Shown in pieces: positions 32,285 through 40,699 of a stretch of DNA of 64,000 nt. Position numbers and translations under genes: made by a program. How positions within the stretch are numbered: the first letter of the stretch is position 1; each line of letters starts with the position of its first letter. This DNA is from Microbulbifer sp. YPW16 (GTDB lineage Bacteria; Pseudomonadota; Gammaproteobacteria; Pseudomonadales; Cellvibrionaceae), in the NCBI RefSeq assembly GCF_021290385.1, contig NZ_CP089928.1, forward strand, positions 852,501 through 916,500, given 5' to 3'. The notes under the pieces were generated by a model, which ran no database searches, was not told the origin of the DNA, and was given only the letters and a program-made list of their open reading frames with translations.

Positions 32285-32428
32285 CTAAGACATGGTGGTA
32301 ACCACCGCAAAGGTGCACAGGGTCATACGCACAGAAATCACTTCAACTGCACGCGCGCATGCAACCGGTTCCTGCGGTAGCAGGCCGGTACACGGCATCG
32401 GTTGTTGTGGTGTGATTTGCTTATACAT
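32285..32428 (-). CDS. Possible 47-residue leader peptide upstream of the MFS gene
   Basis: An ATG-to-TAG frame starting MYKQITPQQPMPCTGLLPQE and ending in VVTTMS. It lies between a good sigma-70-like promoter and the competing hairpin/terminator. There is no strong ribosome-binding site and no single-residue run as in amino-acid leaders, so its translation is uncertain. If real, its translation could control read-through into the transporter gene. Confidence 0.35.
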   Translation of the reverse strand: MYKQITPQQPMPCTGLLPQEPVACARAVEVISVRMTLCTFAVVTTMS

Positions 32429-32466
32429 GTTTCAGGGTAATCAAAGCTTGTAAACGGTATCCGGCA

Positions 32467-32494
32467 ATACTATCTGAGCCAGAGGGTTTTGCAA
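32467..32494 (-). promoter_or_regulatory. Sigma-70-like promoter of the MFS leader
   Basis: On the minus strand TTGCAA (32489-32494), a 16-base spacer and TAGTAT (32467-32472). Transcription would begin near 32460, about 30 bases before the small leader frame. Confidence 0.5.
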
Positions 32495-32831
32495 CCCCCG
32501 CCAATGGTGATCTGCCAGGCAGCCACCGCCTTGAAACCTGGAGCCCGAGCCAGCGACCTCTCCCAACCGTCACGCAGCACGGGATCATATCGACCAATCG
32601 GCCATGTCCGGTCGTACCGACATAGTCGCGTCACGAAGGGGCGGGGTCCGCTGGGACATCTATACTGGGAAGTCGTGGCGAAGCCTAAAGATAGTGCCAC
32701 CCAGGCGATACCGGGGATGAAAAAACTGCCGACTCAGGTCCGAGTACCGCACTGAACAATCACCAAACCGGCCCCCCACCCCGTGACGCGTAATTCGTCA
32801 GCAGCATCTCTCACGGACGCGAGAAGGAACA
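32495..32831. other. Upstream region of the CapA-MurF fusion gene
   Basis: About 340 bases without a supported gene. It holds an imperfect inverted repeat TGTCcGGT-cgt-ACCGACA at 32605-32622 that could be an operator, and a TATACT at 32661-32666 that could be a -10 element without a good -35. A GAAGGAAC ribosome-binding site precedes the ATG at 32832. Confidence 0.4.
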
Positions 32832-35800
32832 ATGACGCTCTCAGATCTCTTATTGAAAGCAAAACCAATGGTGGAGAGGAAACTGGAAGACCTCCCTGCC
32901 CCCTACATACTGTTTGTCTCGATTTGCGACGGGAAAGAGCGGGCCGTCACCCGCCATGTGAAAGGCGAAAGCATAACGGAGACATGGCAGGCTATTACCG
33001 CCGAGGCACGCAAGGCAACCAGGTCCGGCAAGCTCAAGCCCTGCTGGCTGCGCATGGATTGGGTCACCCGCGCCGACAAGATGAGCTGGGCAGGGCTGAA
33101 GGAAATACTCAGTGCCACCAAGCGATCTTACTTCCGCTATGGCATCGCCCTGGATGACGAATTTCGTTTTGCTTTCCTCGAACAGGAACTGAATGGCAAC
33201 GCCATGCTCTACGGTGGAAACCAGATTGGGCATGCCGTCGTCAATGAGAAGAACTTCAATGTGTACTGTCGAAAGCGGTATGGAAACAAGCTCATACCGG
33301 ATTTTTCGGATGAAAAAACAGTATATCGCTTGTGGACGGAAGGTCTCTTCTGTGATGAATCCGGCGCGCCCGAGTACCTTTATGGTCCCGGGAGAAACGC
33401 CGGCAGAAGGATCATCGACGACCTGGACGAAGCCACCACAACCAGACTGATCGAGACCAGCAGTAGCTACCTGGCAGGCCAGGTAAAGAAGAGTGGCCGT
33501 TTCGAATATGGCTGGCATGCATGCTTCGACAAACCAATCGGAACCTACAACACACTTCGACACGCAAGTAGTACGTATGCCATGACAGAGGCCTGGGAGG
33601 TAACCCGTGACAAGAATCTCCACTCCGCGATAGAGCGCTCCCTTGACTACCTCTCGAAAACGCTGATCAGGCGTGCTGCCTTGCCATCCGGGGAACAGGC
33701 AGCTTTCCTGGTTGAGGCCGATGGCGAGGTCAAGCTCGGAGGCAATGCCGTCTGCCTGCTGGCTTATGTTAAGTGGTGCGAGCTTACAGGAAACAACCAG
33801 TACCGTGAACTAATGGACCAGTTGGCACTGGGCATAGAGTTCATGCAGGACCGCGAGTCAGGGAAGTTCGTGCATGTTCTGCAGTTCCCTGAGTTATCAG
33901 TCAAGGAAGAGTTCCGCATCATCTATTATGACGGCGAGGCGGCATTTGGGCTCATGCGGCTTTACGGCCTGACCGGCGACGAGCGTTGGCTGAAGCTGGT
34001 CGAGAAGGCATTTGAATATTTTATCGCTGCCGACCACTGGCAGGCCCATGACCACTGGTTAAGTTATTGCGTCAATGAACTGACCCTCTATCGGCCGGAG
34101 GAAAAATACTACCGCTTTGGTATACAGAACGTAGAGGGCTACCTCGATTTTATCGAAAACCGTATCACCACCTTCCCGACCCTGCTGGAACTTATGATGG
34201 CGGCACAGAAGATGGTAACGAGGCTCTCGCAAGACGACAAATACCGCCACCTCCTGAAGCTGCTGGACCTGGAATGGTTCTACCGCGCGCTGCACAAAAG
34301 GGCAAACTACCTGCTCAACGGCTACTTCTGGCCAGAATTTGCCATGTTCTACAAGAACCCGGCAAAGATCCTGGGCAGCTTCTTTATCAGGCACCATGCA
34401 TTCCGTGTTCGTATTGACGATGTGGAGCACTACCTGTCCGGTTATGTCGCCTATCGCAATTACCTGCGGAAAGGAAAAGTCCAGGCGAGGCAAGAAGCCA
34501 CCATCGAAGAGGACCTGAAGCCCGCACCTCCCCCGGATGGGCGGCCGGTCGTAGCATGGGGCGGAGATGTAAACCTGTCCCGGCGCCAGCACTATCGCAC
34601 AGCAGAGCTGGGTCGAAAAGCTGTGCTCGGACGTATACCAGCTCTGAGAAATGCAGACCTGACCGTTATCAACCTTGAATGTGTGGTTGCGACCTGTGGT
34701 GAACAGGGGACACAGAAAGGCGAATTATCTCCCTATTATTACCGCGCCAGGCCCGAGATGCTGCGCCTGCTGGTGGAGTCCAGAGTGGATGTAGTGGCCA
34801 CCGCAAACAACCACAGCGGCGACTACGGCACTGATGCGTTGGTGGAGCAGTGTGAGTGGCTAGACAGGGTAGGCATTGCCCATGCCGGCTCAGGCCGCAA
34901 TCTCGACCAGGCCCTGGCACCCGTGATTCGCCGCGCGGGACAGCTGAATGTGGCAATTTTTTCCCTGGATGCCACACAGGAAGAGTTTGCGGCTACGGTA
35001 AACAGGCCCGGGAGCGCCTATCTTCCACTGGGAGAACCGGATGCCTGGACCAGCGTTCTAGAGCCGCGAATCCGCGCCGCGCGCCAACTGGCAGAAGTGG
35101 TGCTGGTCGCCGTGCATTGGGGTCCAAACCGGGAGCGTGCTCCAGGTAAAGCAGAACTCCTGACGGGGCACGCGATCATTGACGCCGGTGCCGACGCAGT
35201 GCTCGGAGCCAGCGCACATGTCCTTCAGGGAACAGAGATTTACCGGGGCAGGCCGATCATACATGACGCGGGCGACCTCCTGTTCGACTCGATCCGAAAC
35301 TCACTCGCGGACAGCGGTGTGTTCAGGTTGGCAATTAGCCACCGGGGGGTCGAACGCATAACGTTTGTCCCAGTCGGCTCTGGTTTTGGCTTCAGCCGGC
35401 AACTGAAAGATGGTAAAGCCATCGATGCTTGCAGGCGGTATGCCCGCCTTTCTGCACCGCTGGGCACAGCTTTCGTCCTGACAGAAAATGGTACTGCGAC
35501 ACTGGACCTGTCACCGCCAGAGCGAGAAGTAGCGCCACATATTCCCGTAGCGGCCACTACCACTTACCGGCTGGCCCCCCTGCAAGCCGCCACCGAAATC
35601 ACCAGGGATGAATGGCAGGTATCCTCGGTGCCGGAGGACGCCCGTGTTACACCACAATCCATAGGACCACTGAAGCTGGTTGGGATTCGCATCTGGCCTC
35701 GAGAGATCAAGTATCGGCAAATGCTGTGGGTGGAGTCTTTCTGGACCTGCGAAACTGAGCTCGATGAGGATCACCGAATAGACTTTCAAGCTGTCCCGGT

Positions 35801-37586
35801 CGAGCAGACCTCGATGCCCTACTGGGGGAAGTCGATGGATCACGATCCCTGTGATTGGCAGCTACCGACGAGCCGCTGGAAGAAAGGCTGCATTTACCGG
35901 GATTTCTATGGATTGAGGCCACCGGGCTCGCGAACCCTGCAGAGTGTGGACCTGCAGTTACACGTAGGCCTGGTAAACACAAGCGACCGGACACCCCCTA
36001 TCCCACTGGAAGGGCTACAGGTACACCTGGACTTCAGCAAGGCCTCCCCCCCAACTGGTAAGGCGCCTGTCTACCAGACCGAGTTTCCCAGCTCCCTCCT
36101 GAATCATAAGCATGGATTAACATGGGATGGCGAGCAGATAGAGCGCATCACAGGCGGCAGCTGGCTGGTGCCACCTCCTGATGACTGGGCTGTAAAGAAC
36201 GTGGTGTCAGGGATCAGCTTCATCGAACAGGTCACGGGCCCGACCCTGTTTGTTGCCCACACAAGCCACGATCGGGCATATCATGAACAGAGCTCCTCGG
36301 TCACGAAGATATGGGATATGCATAAGCGCCTGTCCCAGCTGACGGGTCGACTTGCCGGGGCGATCGTTTCCAGGCCAATACCAGGGTTACCCCGGGGATT
36401 TCCCACGCTACTGGTTGATGATCCAATCAGGGCTATCGTTGAACTGGGCCTGGCCGCCAGGGCCCGCTACGACAAGGATGTGATTGCCATTACAGGTACC
36501 GCAGGGAAATCCACTACCCTGAGAATGCTCGGCCATATGCTTGGTGGAAGGGAGAAAGTGCTCACAAGTCTTGGCAACTACAACTCTCGGGTTGGGGCCC
36601 CTTCAATGCTGGCAAGCCTATCGACTCAGGATGATGCAGCCGTAATTGAAGTTGCGCAGAGTGCCCTGTGGATGAAGAGAGGCCCAATAACTCGACTGAT
36701 AAAGCCAACCATAGCCATTGTTACTGAGATTGGTATCTCACAATCCCGTAGCCATGTACGCTCTACAAAAGATACTGCACGCTGGAAGTCACGCATTTTC
36801 GATGGATTGACCGGTCCAGCTATCGCTATATTTGGTGATCACCTCAAGCACTTCGAGTACATTAAGTCGAAAGCCCAGCAACATGCCAGGAGGCTGGTCA
36901 TATTCGGAACCGGTCCTGATGCGGAGGTGAAAATTAAGGATGTTCAGGGCGATGATGAAGGAAGCTGGGTAACAATAGAAACACCGAATGAGACTGTGAG
37001 TTACCGGGTACCCGCACCCAGCAAGGGGATGGTGATGAACAGCATTGCCGCTATTTGCGCACTGTACGCCATGGGCAGGGATCTCCGCAGCCTGGCTGGA
37101 GAGCTTCAAAACCTGGAGCTGGATGACGCACACCTCAGCCGCACCAGGATGAAACTGGCAGGCAAGGAGATCAGCATTATTGACGATAGCTGGAATGCTA
37201 CTGTCAGTTCGATGCTGAATGCTTTCTCTGTACTCGCCCAGTCAAATATAACAGGCCAGGGACGCAAGGTTGCTGTACTGGGCAGAATCGTTCACCTGGG
37301 GGATAAATCCCGTGAGCTCCATCAAAGCCTGGCAAAACCGCTCTTGGAGAGCGGTGTTGATCATGTCATTACACATGGCGAGGAAATGAAGCATCTACGC
37401 GAGGTCTTACCGGGCTCAATACTTGGACCACACTTTACAACAGCTGATGAACTGGCGGGTCACCTGATGGAATTCGTCCGGCAGTCAGATCTTCTTTTGC
37501 TCAAGGGATCAAGACGTGACTCAGACTTTGGCTCTGTCCCATGGCTGCTCGAGCAAATGTCAGACACCAGTACTACGCCAGCATGA
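32832..37586 (+). CDS. Toroid-CapA-MurF-like multidomain ligase
   Basis: A 1584-residue protein with no signal peptide or membrane segment, so probably cytosolic. Residues 1-130 are unrecognised. About 200-560 is helical and looks like an alpha/alpha-toroid (six-hairpin) domain (GRFEYGWHACFDKPIGTYNT). About 573-880 is a CapA/PgsA-type metallophosphatase-fold domain with GGDVNLSR, NLECVV, TANNHSGDYG, HWGPN and SAHVLQGTEIYRGRPI. About 890-1190 is beta-rich and unassigned. About 1205-1575 is a Mur ligase closest to MurF: P-loop ITGTAGKSTT near 1220, IDDSWNATVSSML and KGSRRDSDFG. In poly-gamma-glutamate systems CapA and a Mur-like ligase (CapB) are separate. The gene is convergent, 31 bases from the oxygenase gene of the Asp-repeat locus, which suggests shared function. 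The substrate is unknown. Confidence 0.85.
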   Translation: MTLSDLLLKAKPMVERKLEDLPAPYILFVSICDGKERAVTRHVKGESITETWQAITAEARKATRSGKLKPCWLRMDWVTRADKMSWAGLKEILSATKRSYFRYGIALDDEFRFAFLEQELNGNAMLYGGNQIGHAVVNEKNFNVYCRKRYGNKLIPDFSDEKTVYRLWTEGLFCDESGAPEYLYGPGRNAGRRIIDDLDEATTTRLIETSSSYLAGQVKKSGRFEYGWHACFDKPIGTYNTLRHASSTYAMTEAWEVTRDKNLHSAIERSLDYLSKTLIRRAALPSGEQAAFLVEADGEVKLGGNAVCLLAYVKWCELTGNNQYRELMDQLALGIEFMQDRESGKFVHVLQFPELSVKEEFRIIYYDGEAAFGLMRLYGLTGDERWLKLVEKAFEYFIAADHWQAHDHWLSYCVNELTLYRPEEKYYRFGIQNVEGYLDFIENRITTFPTLLELMMAAQKMVTRLSQDDKYRHLLKLLDLEWFYRALHKRANYLLNGYFWPEFAMFYKNPAKILGSFFIRHHAFRVRIDDVEHYLSGYVAYRNYLRKGKVQARQEATIEEDLKPAPPPDGRPVVAWGGDVNLSRRQHYRTAELGRKAVLGRIPALRNADLTVINLECVVATCGEQGTQKGELSPYYYRARPEMLRLLVESRVDVVATANNHSGDYGTDALVEQCEWLDRVGIAHAGSGRNLDQALAPVIRRAGQLNVAIFSLDATQEEFAATVNRPGSAYLPLGEPDAWTSVLEPRIRAARQLAEVVLVAVHWGPNRERAPGKAELLTGHAIIDAGADAVLGASAHVLQGTEIYRGRPIIHDAGDLLFDSIRNSLADSGVFRLAISHRGVERITFVPVGSGFGFSRQLKDGKAIDACRRYARLSAPLGTAFVLTENGTATLDLSPPEREVAPHIPVAATTTYRLAPLQAATEITRDEWQVSSVPEDARVTPQSIGPLKLVGIRIWPREIKYRQMLWVESFWTCETELDEDHRIDFQAVPVEQTSMPYWGKSMDHDPCDWQLPTSRWKKGCIYRDFYGLRPPGSRTLQSVDLQLHVGLVNTSDRTPPIPLEGLQVHLDFSKASPPTGKAPVYQTEFPSSLLNHKHGLTWDGEQIERITGGSWLVPPPDDWAVKNVVSGISFIEQVTGPTLFVAHTSHDRAYHEQSSSVTKIWDMHKRLSQLTGRLAGAIVSRPIPGLPRGFPTLLVDDPIRAIVELGLAARARYDKDVIAITGTAGKSTTLRMLGHMLGGREKVLTSLGNYNSRVGAPSMLASLSTQDDAAVIEVAQSALWMKRGPITRLIKPTIAIVTEIGISQSRSHVRSTKDTARWKSRIFDGLTGPAIAIFGDHLKHFEYIKSKAQQHARRLVIFGTGPDAEVKIKDVQGDDEGSWVTIETPNETVSYRVPAPSKGMVMNSIAAICALYAMGRDLRSLAGELQNLELDDAHLSRTRMKLAGKEISIIDDSWNATVSSMLNAFSVLAQSNITGQGRKVAVLGRIVHLGDKSRELHQSLAKPLLESGVDHVITHGEEMKHLREVLPGSILGPHFTTADELAGHLMEFVRQSDLLLLKGSRRDSDFGSVPWLLEQMSDTSTTPA

Positions 37587-37617
37587 AAAAGAGGCTGGGT
37601 AAAATAGCAGGCAGAGC

Positions 37618-38298
37618 TCACACCTGCACTTGTGATCTTTGCTCAGCCAGCCCCAATGGCCGCATTCCACCAAGCCTGCGCCTTGACGCCTGTGTTTCCA
37701 ACTTGACGTTGAATGCAATGCAGATCCTGAGGGAATTATCCTCGACCGGATTTACATAGTGATACAGCCAGTTGGGAAACAGGACCATCCTGCCTTCCCG
37801 GGGGACGACCTTACTCAGGCCTCCAAAATTGCAACCTGGCAGGTCAGTAGAAATACATAACATCCGAGGATCCAGAAACTCTATATTACCACTGCCTTTG
37901 CTTCTTTCCTTCACGAGATCGGATTTTACATAATAGACACCCGACCAGGTACACGACTCATGATTGTGTATTTTCCGATAGCTCTCAGCCCGTGAAACAT
38001 TCGCCCAGGCATGAGCAAGCATATCATTAGGCCGGGGTTCATACCTTCCCTTCGTGACACTCTTGGTAATTTCCTGGACAGAGGATATAACTCTCTGCTT
38101 GAAGACTTTAACTTCCTCATAAGGCCACTCGAGCAGGTCCTTGCTAGAATCCCAACTGCCTATATTCGACCTTTGTACCTTTGGTGAAGTGCTTTCCTTT
38201 TCAAGAATAATCTGCATCAGCCTGGAATTAATCGATTGCGAACTTTCCCAGTCCTTTATGAGAATTGGCGTCGCGAATGCTGATTTAATTATGTCCAT
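37618..38298 (-). CDS. 2-oxoglutarate/Fe(II)-dependent oxygenase (TIGR02466-like)
   Basis: A 226-residue protein that matches the putative 2OG-Fe(II) oxygenase family. The first metal-site region HNHESCTWSGVYYV is near residue 107, GSGNIEFLDPR follows, and the C-terminal LFPNWLYHYV (His near 177) and LRICIAFN (2OG-binding Arg near 189) complete the site. Such enzymes hydroxylate amino-acid side chains or small molecules. It is the last gene of the leftward locus and may hydroxylate the Asp-rich export protein (inference). DNA here is visibly poorer in GC than the flanking housekeeping genes. Confidence 0.82.
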   Translation of the reverse strand: MDIIKSAFATPILIKDWESSQSINSRLMQIILEKESTSPKVQRSNIGSWDSSKDLLEWPYEEVKVFKQRVISSVQEITKSVTKGRYEPRPNDMLAHAWANVSRAESYRKIHNHESCTWSGVYYVKSDLVKERSKGSGNIEFLDPRMLCISTDLPGCNFGGLSKVVPREGRMVLFPNWLYHYVNPVEDNSLRICIAFNVKLETQASRRRLGGMRPLGLAEQRSQVQV

Positions 38299-38327
38299 AT
38301 CTCTTCACATAAAACAGGATACAGAGA

Positions 38328-40307
38328 CTAACTCTGCATGGTAAAATTGAACTGCCTGAGTGAGGGGTAATCCTCTAGCTGAATGTCTGACACCCTGGCC
38401 CGCGGATGACCGCTCCTGGCCAGGTTAACCATGGACTCAATGGCTACAGGGCTGCCCTCCAGTAACATTTCGACATCTCCTTGATTAAGATTACGCACCC
38501 AGCCAGCCACACCGTGCAATAAAGCCTGGCGTTTCAACCACTTTCGGTAGCCCACCCCTTGGACATCACCACATATCACTGCATGCACACAGCGCGAGGC
38601 AACAGATGTCGAGGCCACATCCGGGAAAAGTGAGTGAATCAAAGAACCTGCAACATCACGCCCGACCCCCTGGGAAGGAAAGTGATGTAATGCCAGGCTT
38701 GGATTGCAAAAAATTCCGTCGACAACCCACGCCTGCTCTTCTGGTGAGACAGAGATATCCGAGGCGAGCACATCGACTCCGGCAAGATAAGGGCTGAATA
38801 CCGCCTCCACAGAACAACAGGCAATATCGATGAAGCCGGGATGAAGCAGGTGGGTTACGTCTCGGTTAAATTCCTCGTATCTACAAGGTTCACCATCGTT
38901 ACCATGATGGGGCCCACCAAAGGTACAGGCGACGACACGGCCGTCAATAACCAAAATTCGGTACTGACAAAGGACCACTAATCGGGATGGCGTCCTTTCA
39001 CTCCTCAGACCTGCTTCATTTACTATTTCCTTTACCCAGTTACGATCTCGACTAATCTTGAGCGAGACCGCACTGGTCCGGTCTGGAATCCCCTTATAGA
39101 ATATTACGGAAACATGCCCGTCAGATACTTCGGTTACCAGATCGTCGATTCTCTCTACACGAAGATTTATTGCGCAGGCAGCCTGGGTAACCAGGTCTCT
39201 CTGGGGATGTGTTCCAGTAGCAAATTTCCGGAACTCTTCGCCAATAGCGTAGGGTCTTGCTGCCACAAGTGGATCTTCCCGGGCACTGCCATTGACATGC
39301 AAGTTACCAAAAGCAAAATTCAGCAACTCTTCCGGTAGATTAACTGGGCGCCCGTAACTGGGAAATACCGAGCTGGAAACTGAGGGATTCCCGTTTATTT
39401 CTATCACCTCAGCGGTCACCACGTCCTGACTCTCATCAACGATGAGATCAACGCCGACCTGAGCCAGGCCAGGGAAGCAAGCTGCGGCCTTTAATGCAAT
39501 CTCCAGGACACCGCTATCAAGATAATCAATAATCTGGACTGCATCACCTCCGGCAGAGATATTTGCCACACTGGCTAATTGAACATACTCTCCGGCTTTC
39601 GGCACATCATCGACTGATCGTCCATTTCTATCCAGGAAATCAAAACGCCTGATCGGAGATATTCCAGCAGATGGATTTTTCACTCTCTGCTGGTTCTTTC
39701 TTTCCACCAGCTCAAGAATTGTACTTTCCCCATCGCCGATAACACTAGCCGGCAATCGGGCGTAGGCAGATACAGCCCTCCCTCCAATAACTACAACGCG
39801 GAGATCGTAACCCCGCAGGTAACGCTCCACAATAACTGTACGTGAAAACCGTCTGGCGTAATCCCAGGCACTTAAAAACTGTTCTCGTGAATCTATCGCG
39901 GTAGTGACACCAGTACCATGGGATTTATTCAAGGGCTTTGTTACGACTGGCCACTTGCAGGACTCGAAATACCGGAGAGCCAGATCTCTATCCTCAAATT
40001 CCCGGCCTTCTGGCACCTTGACCCCACCTCGATCGAGAATGCGTTTCGCAAGGCTCTTATTCTTTGCACAATGAGTATACACAGCAGAGTTTTCGGGACT
40101 GTTCTGTAAAAACCCAACTCTTCGCCCCTGGCTAGTGACGTCAAAGATCATCTTCTTGTAGATATTGACTTTGAACCCCAGGCGCTCTGCCTCTGAACTG
40201 ATCAACGATATCGAAATATTGCCATCCCTCTGGTGAAAAGGGGAACTCTCATAGTCATTTTCAACTAAAAATAGCTTGTCGGCGGCCTCGGGTATTTGTA
40301 CGGACAT
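38328..40307 (-). CDS. CphA-type ATP-grasp / truncated ATP-grasp / acylphosphatase fusion (copy 1)
   Basis: A 659-residue protein. Residues of about 80-335 form an ATP-grasp ligase of the cyanophycin synthetase type: VTKPLNKSHGTGVTTAI (ATP-binding), YDLRVVVIGGRAVSAY, SVIGDGESTILELVERKNQ and EVIEINGNPSVSS. Residues of about 395-560 repeat the start (IPDRTSAVSLKISRDRNWVK) and end (AGVDVLASDI, PSQGVGRDVAGSLIHSLFP) of such a domain but lack its ATP-binding middle. Residues of about 570-655 are an acylphosphatase with catalytic Arg (GVGYR) and Asn (WVRNL) kept. ATP-grasp ligases form acyl phosphates, so an attached acylphosphatase could remove stray ones. TTGAGGATG precedes the ATG. Substrate unknown. 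Confidence 0.85.
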   Translation of the reverse strand: MSVQIPEAADKLFLVENDYESSPFHQRDGNISISLISSEAERLGFKVNIYKKMIFDVTSQGRRVGFLQNSPENSAVYTHCAKNKSLAKRILDRGGVKVPEGREFEDRDLALRYFESCKWPVVTKPLNKSHGTGVTTAIDSREQFLSAWDYARRFSRTVIVERYLRGYDLRVVVIGGRAVSAYARLPASVIGDGESTILELVERKNQQRVKNPSAGISPIRRFDFLDRNGRSVDDVPKAGEYVQLASVANISAGGDAVQIIDYLDSGVLEIALKAAACFPGLAQVGVDLIVDESQDVVTAEVIEINGNPSVSSSVFPSYGRPVNLPEELLNFAFGNLHVNGSAREDPLVAARPYAIGEEFRKFATGTHPQRDLVTQAACAINLRVERIDDLVTEVSDGHVSVIFYKGIPDRTSAVSLKISRDRNWVKEIVNEAGLRSERTPSRLVVLCQYRILVIDGRVVACTFGGPHHGNDGEPCRYEEFNRDVTHLLHPGFIDIACCSVEAVFSPYLAGVDVLASDISVSPEEQAWVVDGIFCNPSLALHHFPSQGVGRDVAGSLIHSLFPDVASTSVASRCVHAVICGDVQGVGYRKWLKRQALLHGVAGWVRNLNQGDVEMLLEGSPVAIESMVNLARSGHPRARVSDIQLEDYPSLRQFNFTMQS

Positions 40308-40699
40308 CTACGTCATCCTCAAGTACGGTAACCACTCACAGGTATTCAATTCGACCCCTCACCACCATGTACAACATCTAAAGTCGATAGATCCAGGATC
40401 CTTAGAATCGAATTCTAGTGTATCTACATTGATCGATTAGTGATGGTTCGTGATCCATATGCCAATAAATATGGAAACACGAAAGAAGAGACATGAGACA
40501 CGAATTTCCCAACTATTACCTGGGCCTGGTCACTGGCACATACCTATACTTACAGCTCAGCTACTGAAAAATAACACAGCTAAGCATACAGGCGAAGATC
40601 GACCAAAAATTATACATAGGTGCTTATGAAAGATTGAAGGTCCCCGGTTACATGGAGCTAACCAGGGAAGCACCGTAGTAGCGTGCTGCCTGTACAGAT
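40308..40699. other. Non-coding gap between the two ATP-grasp genes
   Basis: About 390 AT-rich bases without a supported gene, in an otherwise tight leftward gene set. A perfect inverted repeat TAGAAT-CGA-ATTCTA lies at 40403-40417, and several stop-dense stretches exclude a hidden gene. It could hold a separate promoter for the two downstream genes or be the scar of a duplication or insertion. Confidence 0.5.

Noticed and set aside
32495..32831. Possible insertion boundary of the Asp-repeat locus
   Set aside because: No tRNA, integrase, direct repeats or transposase remnants are seen at either end, so an island boundary cannot be supported.
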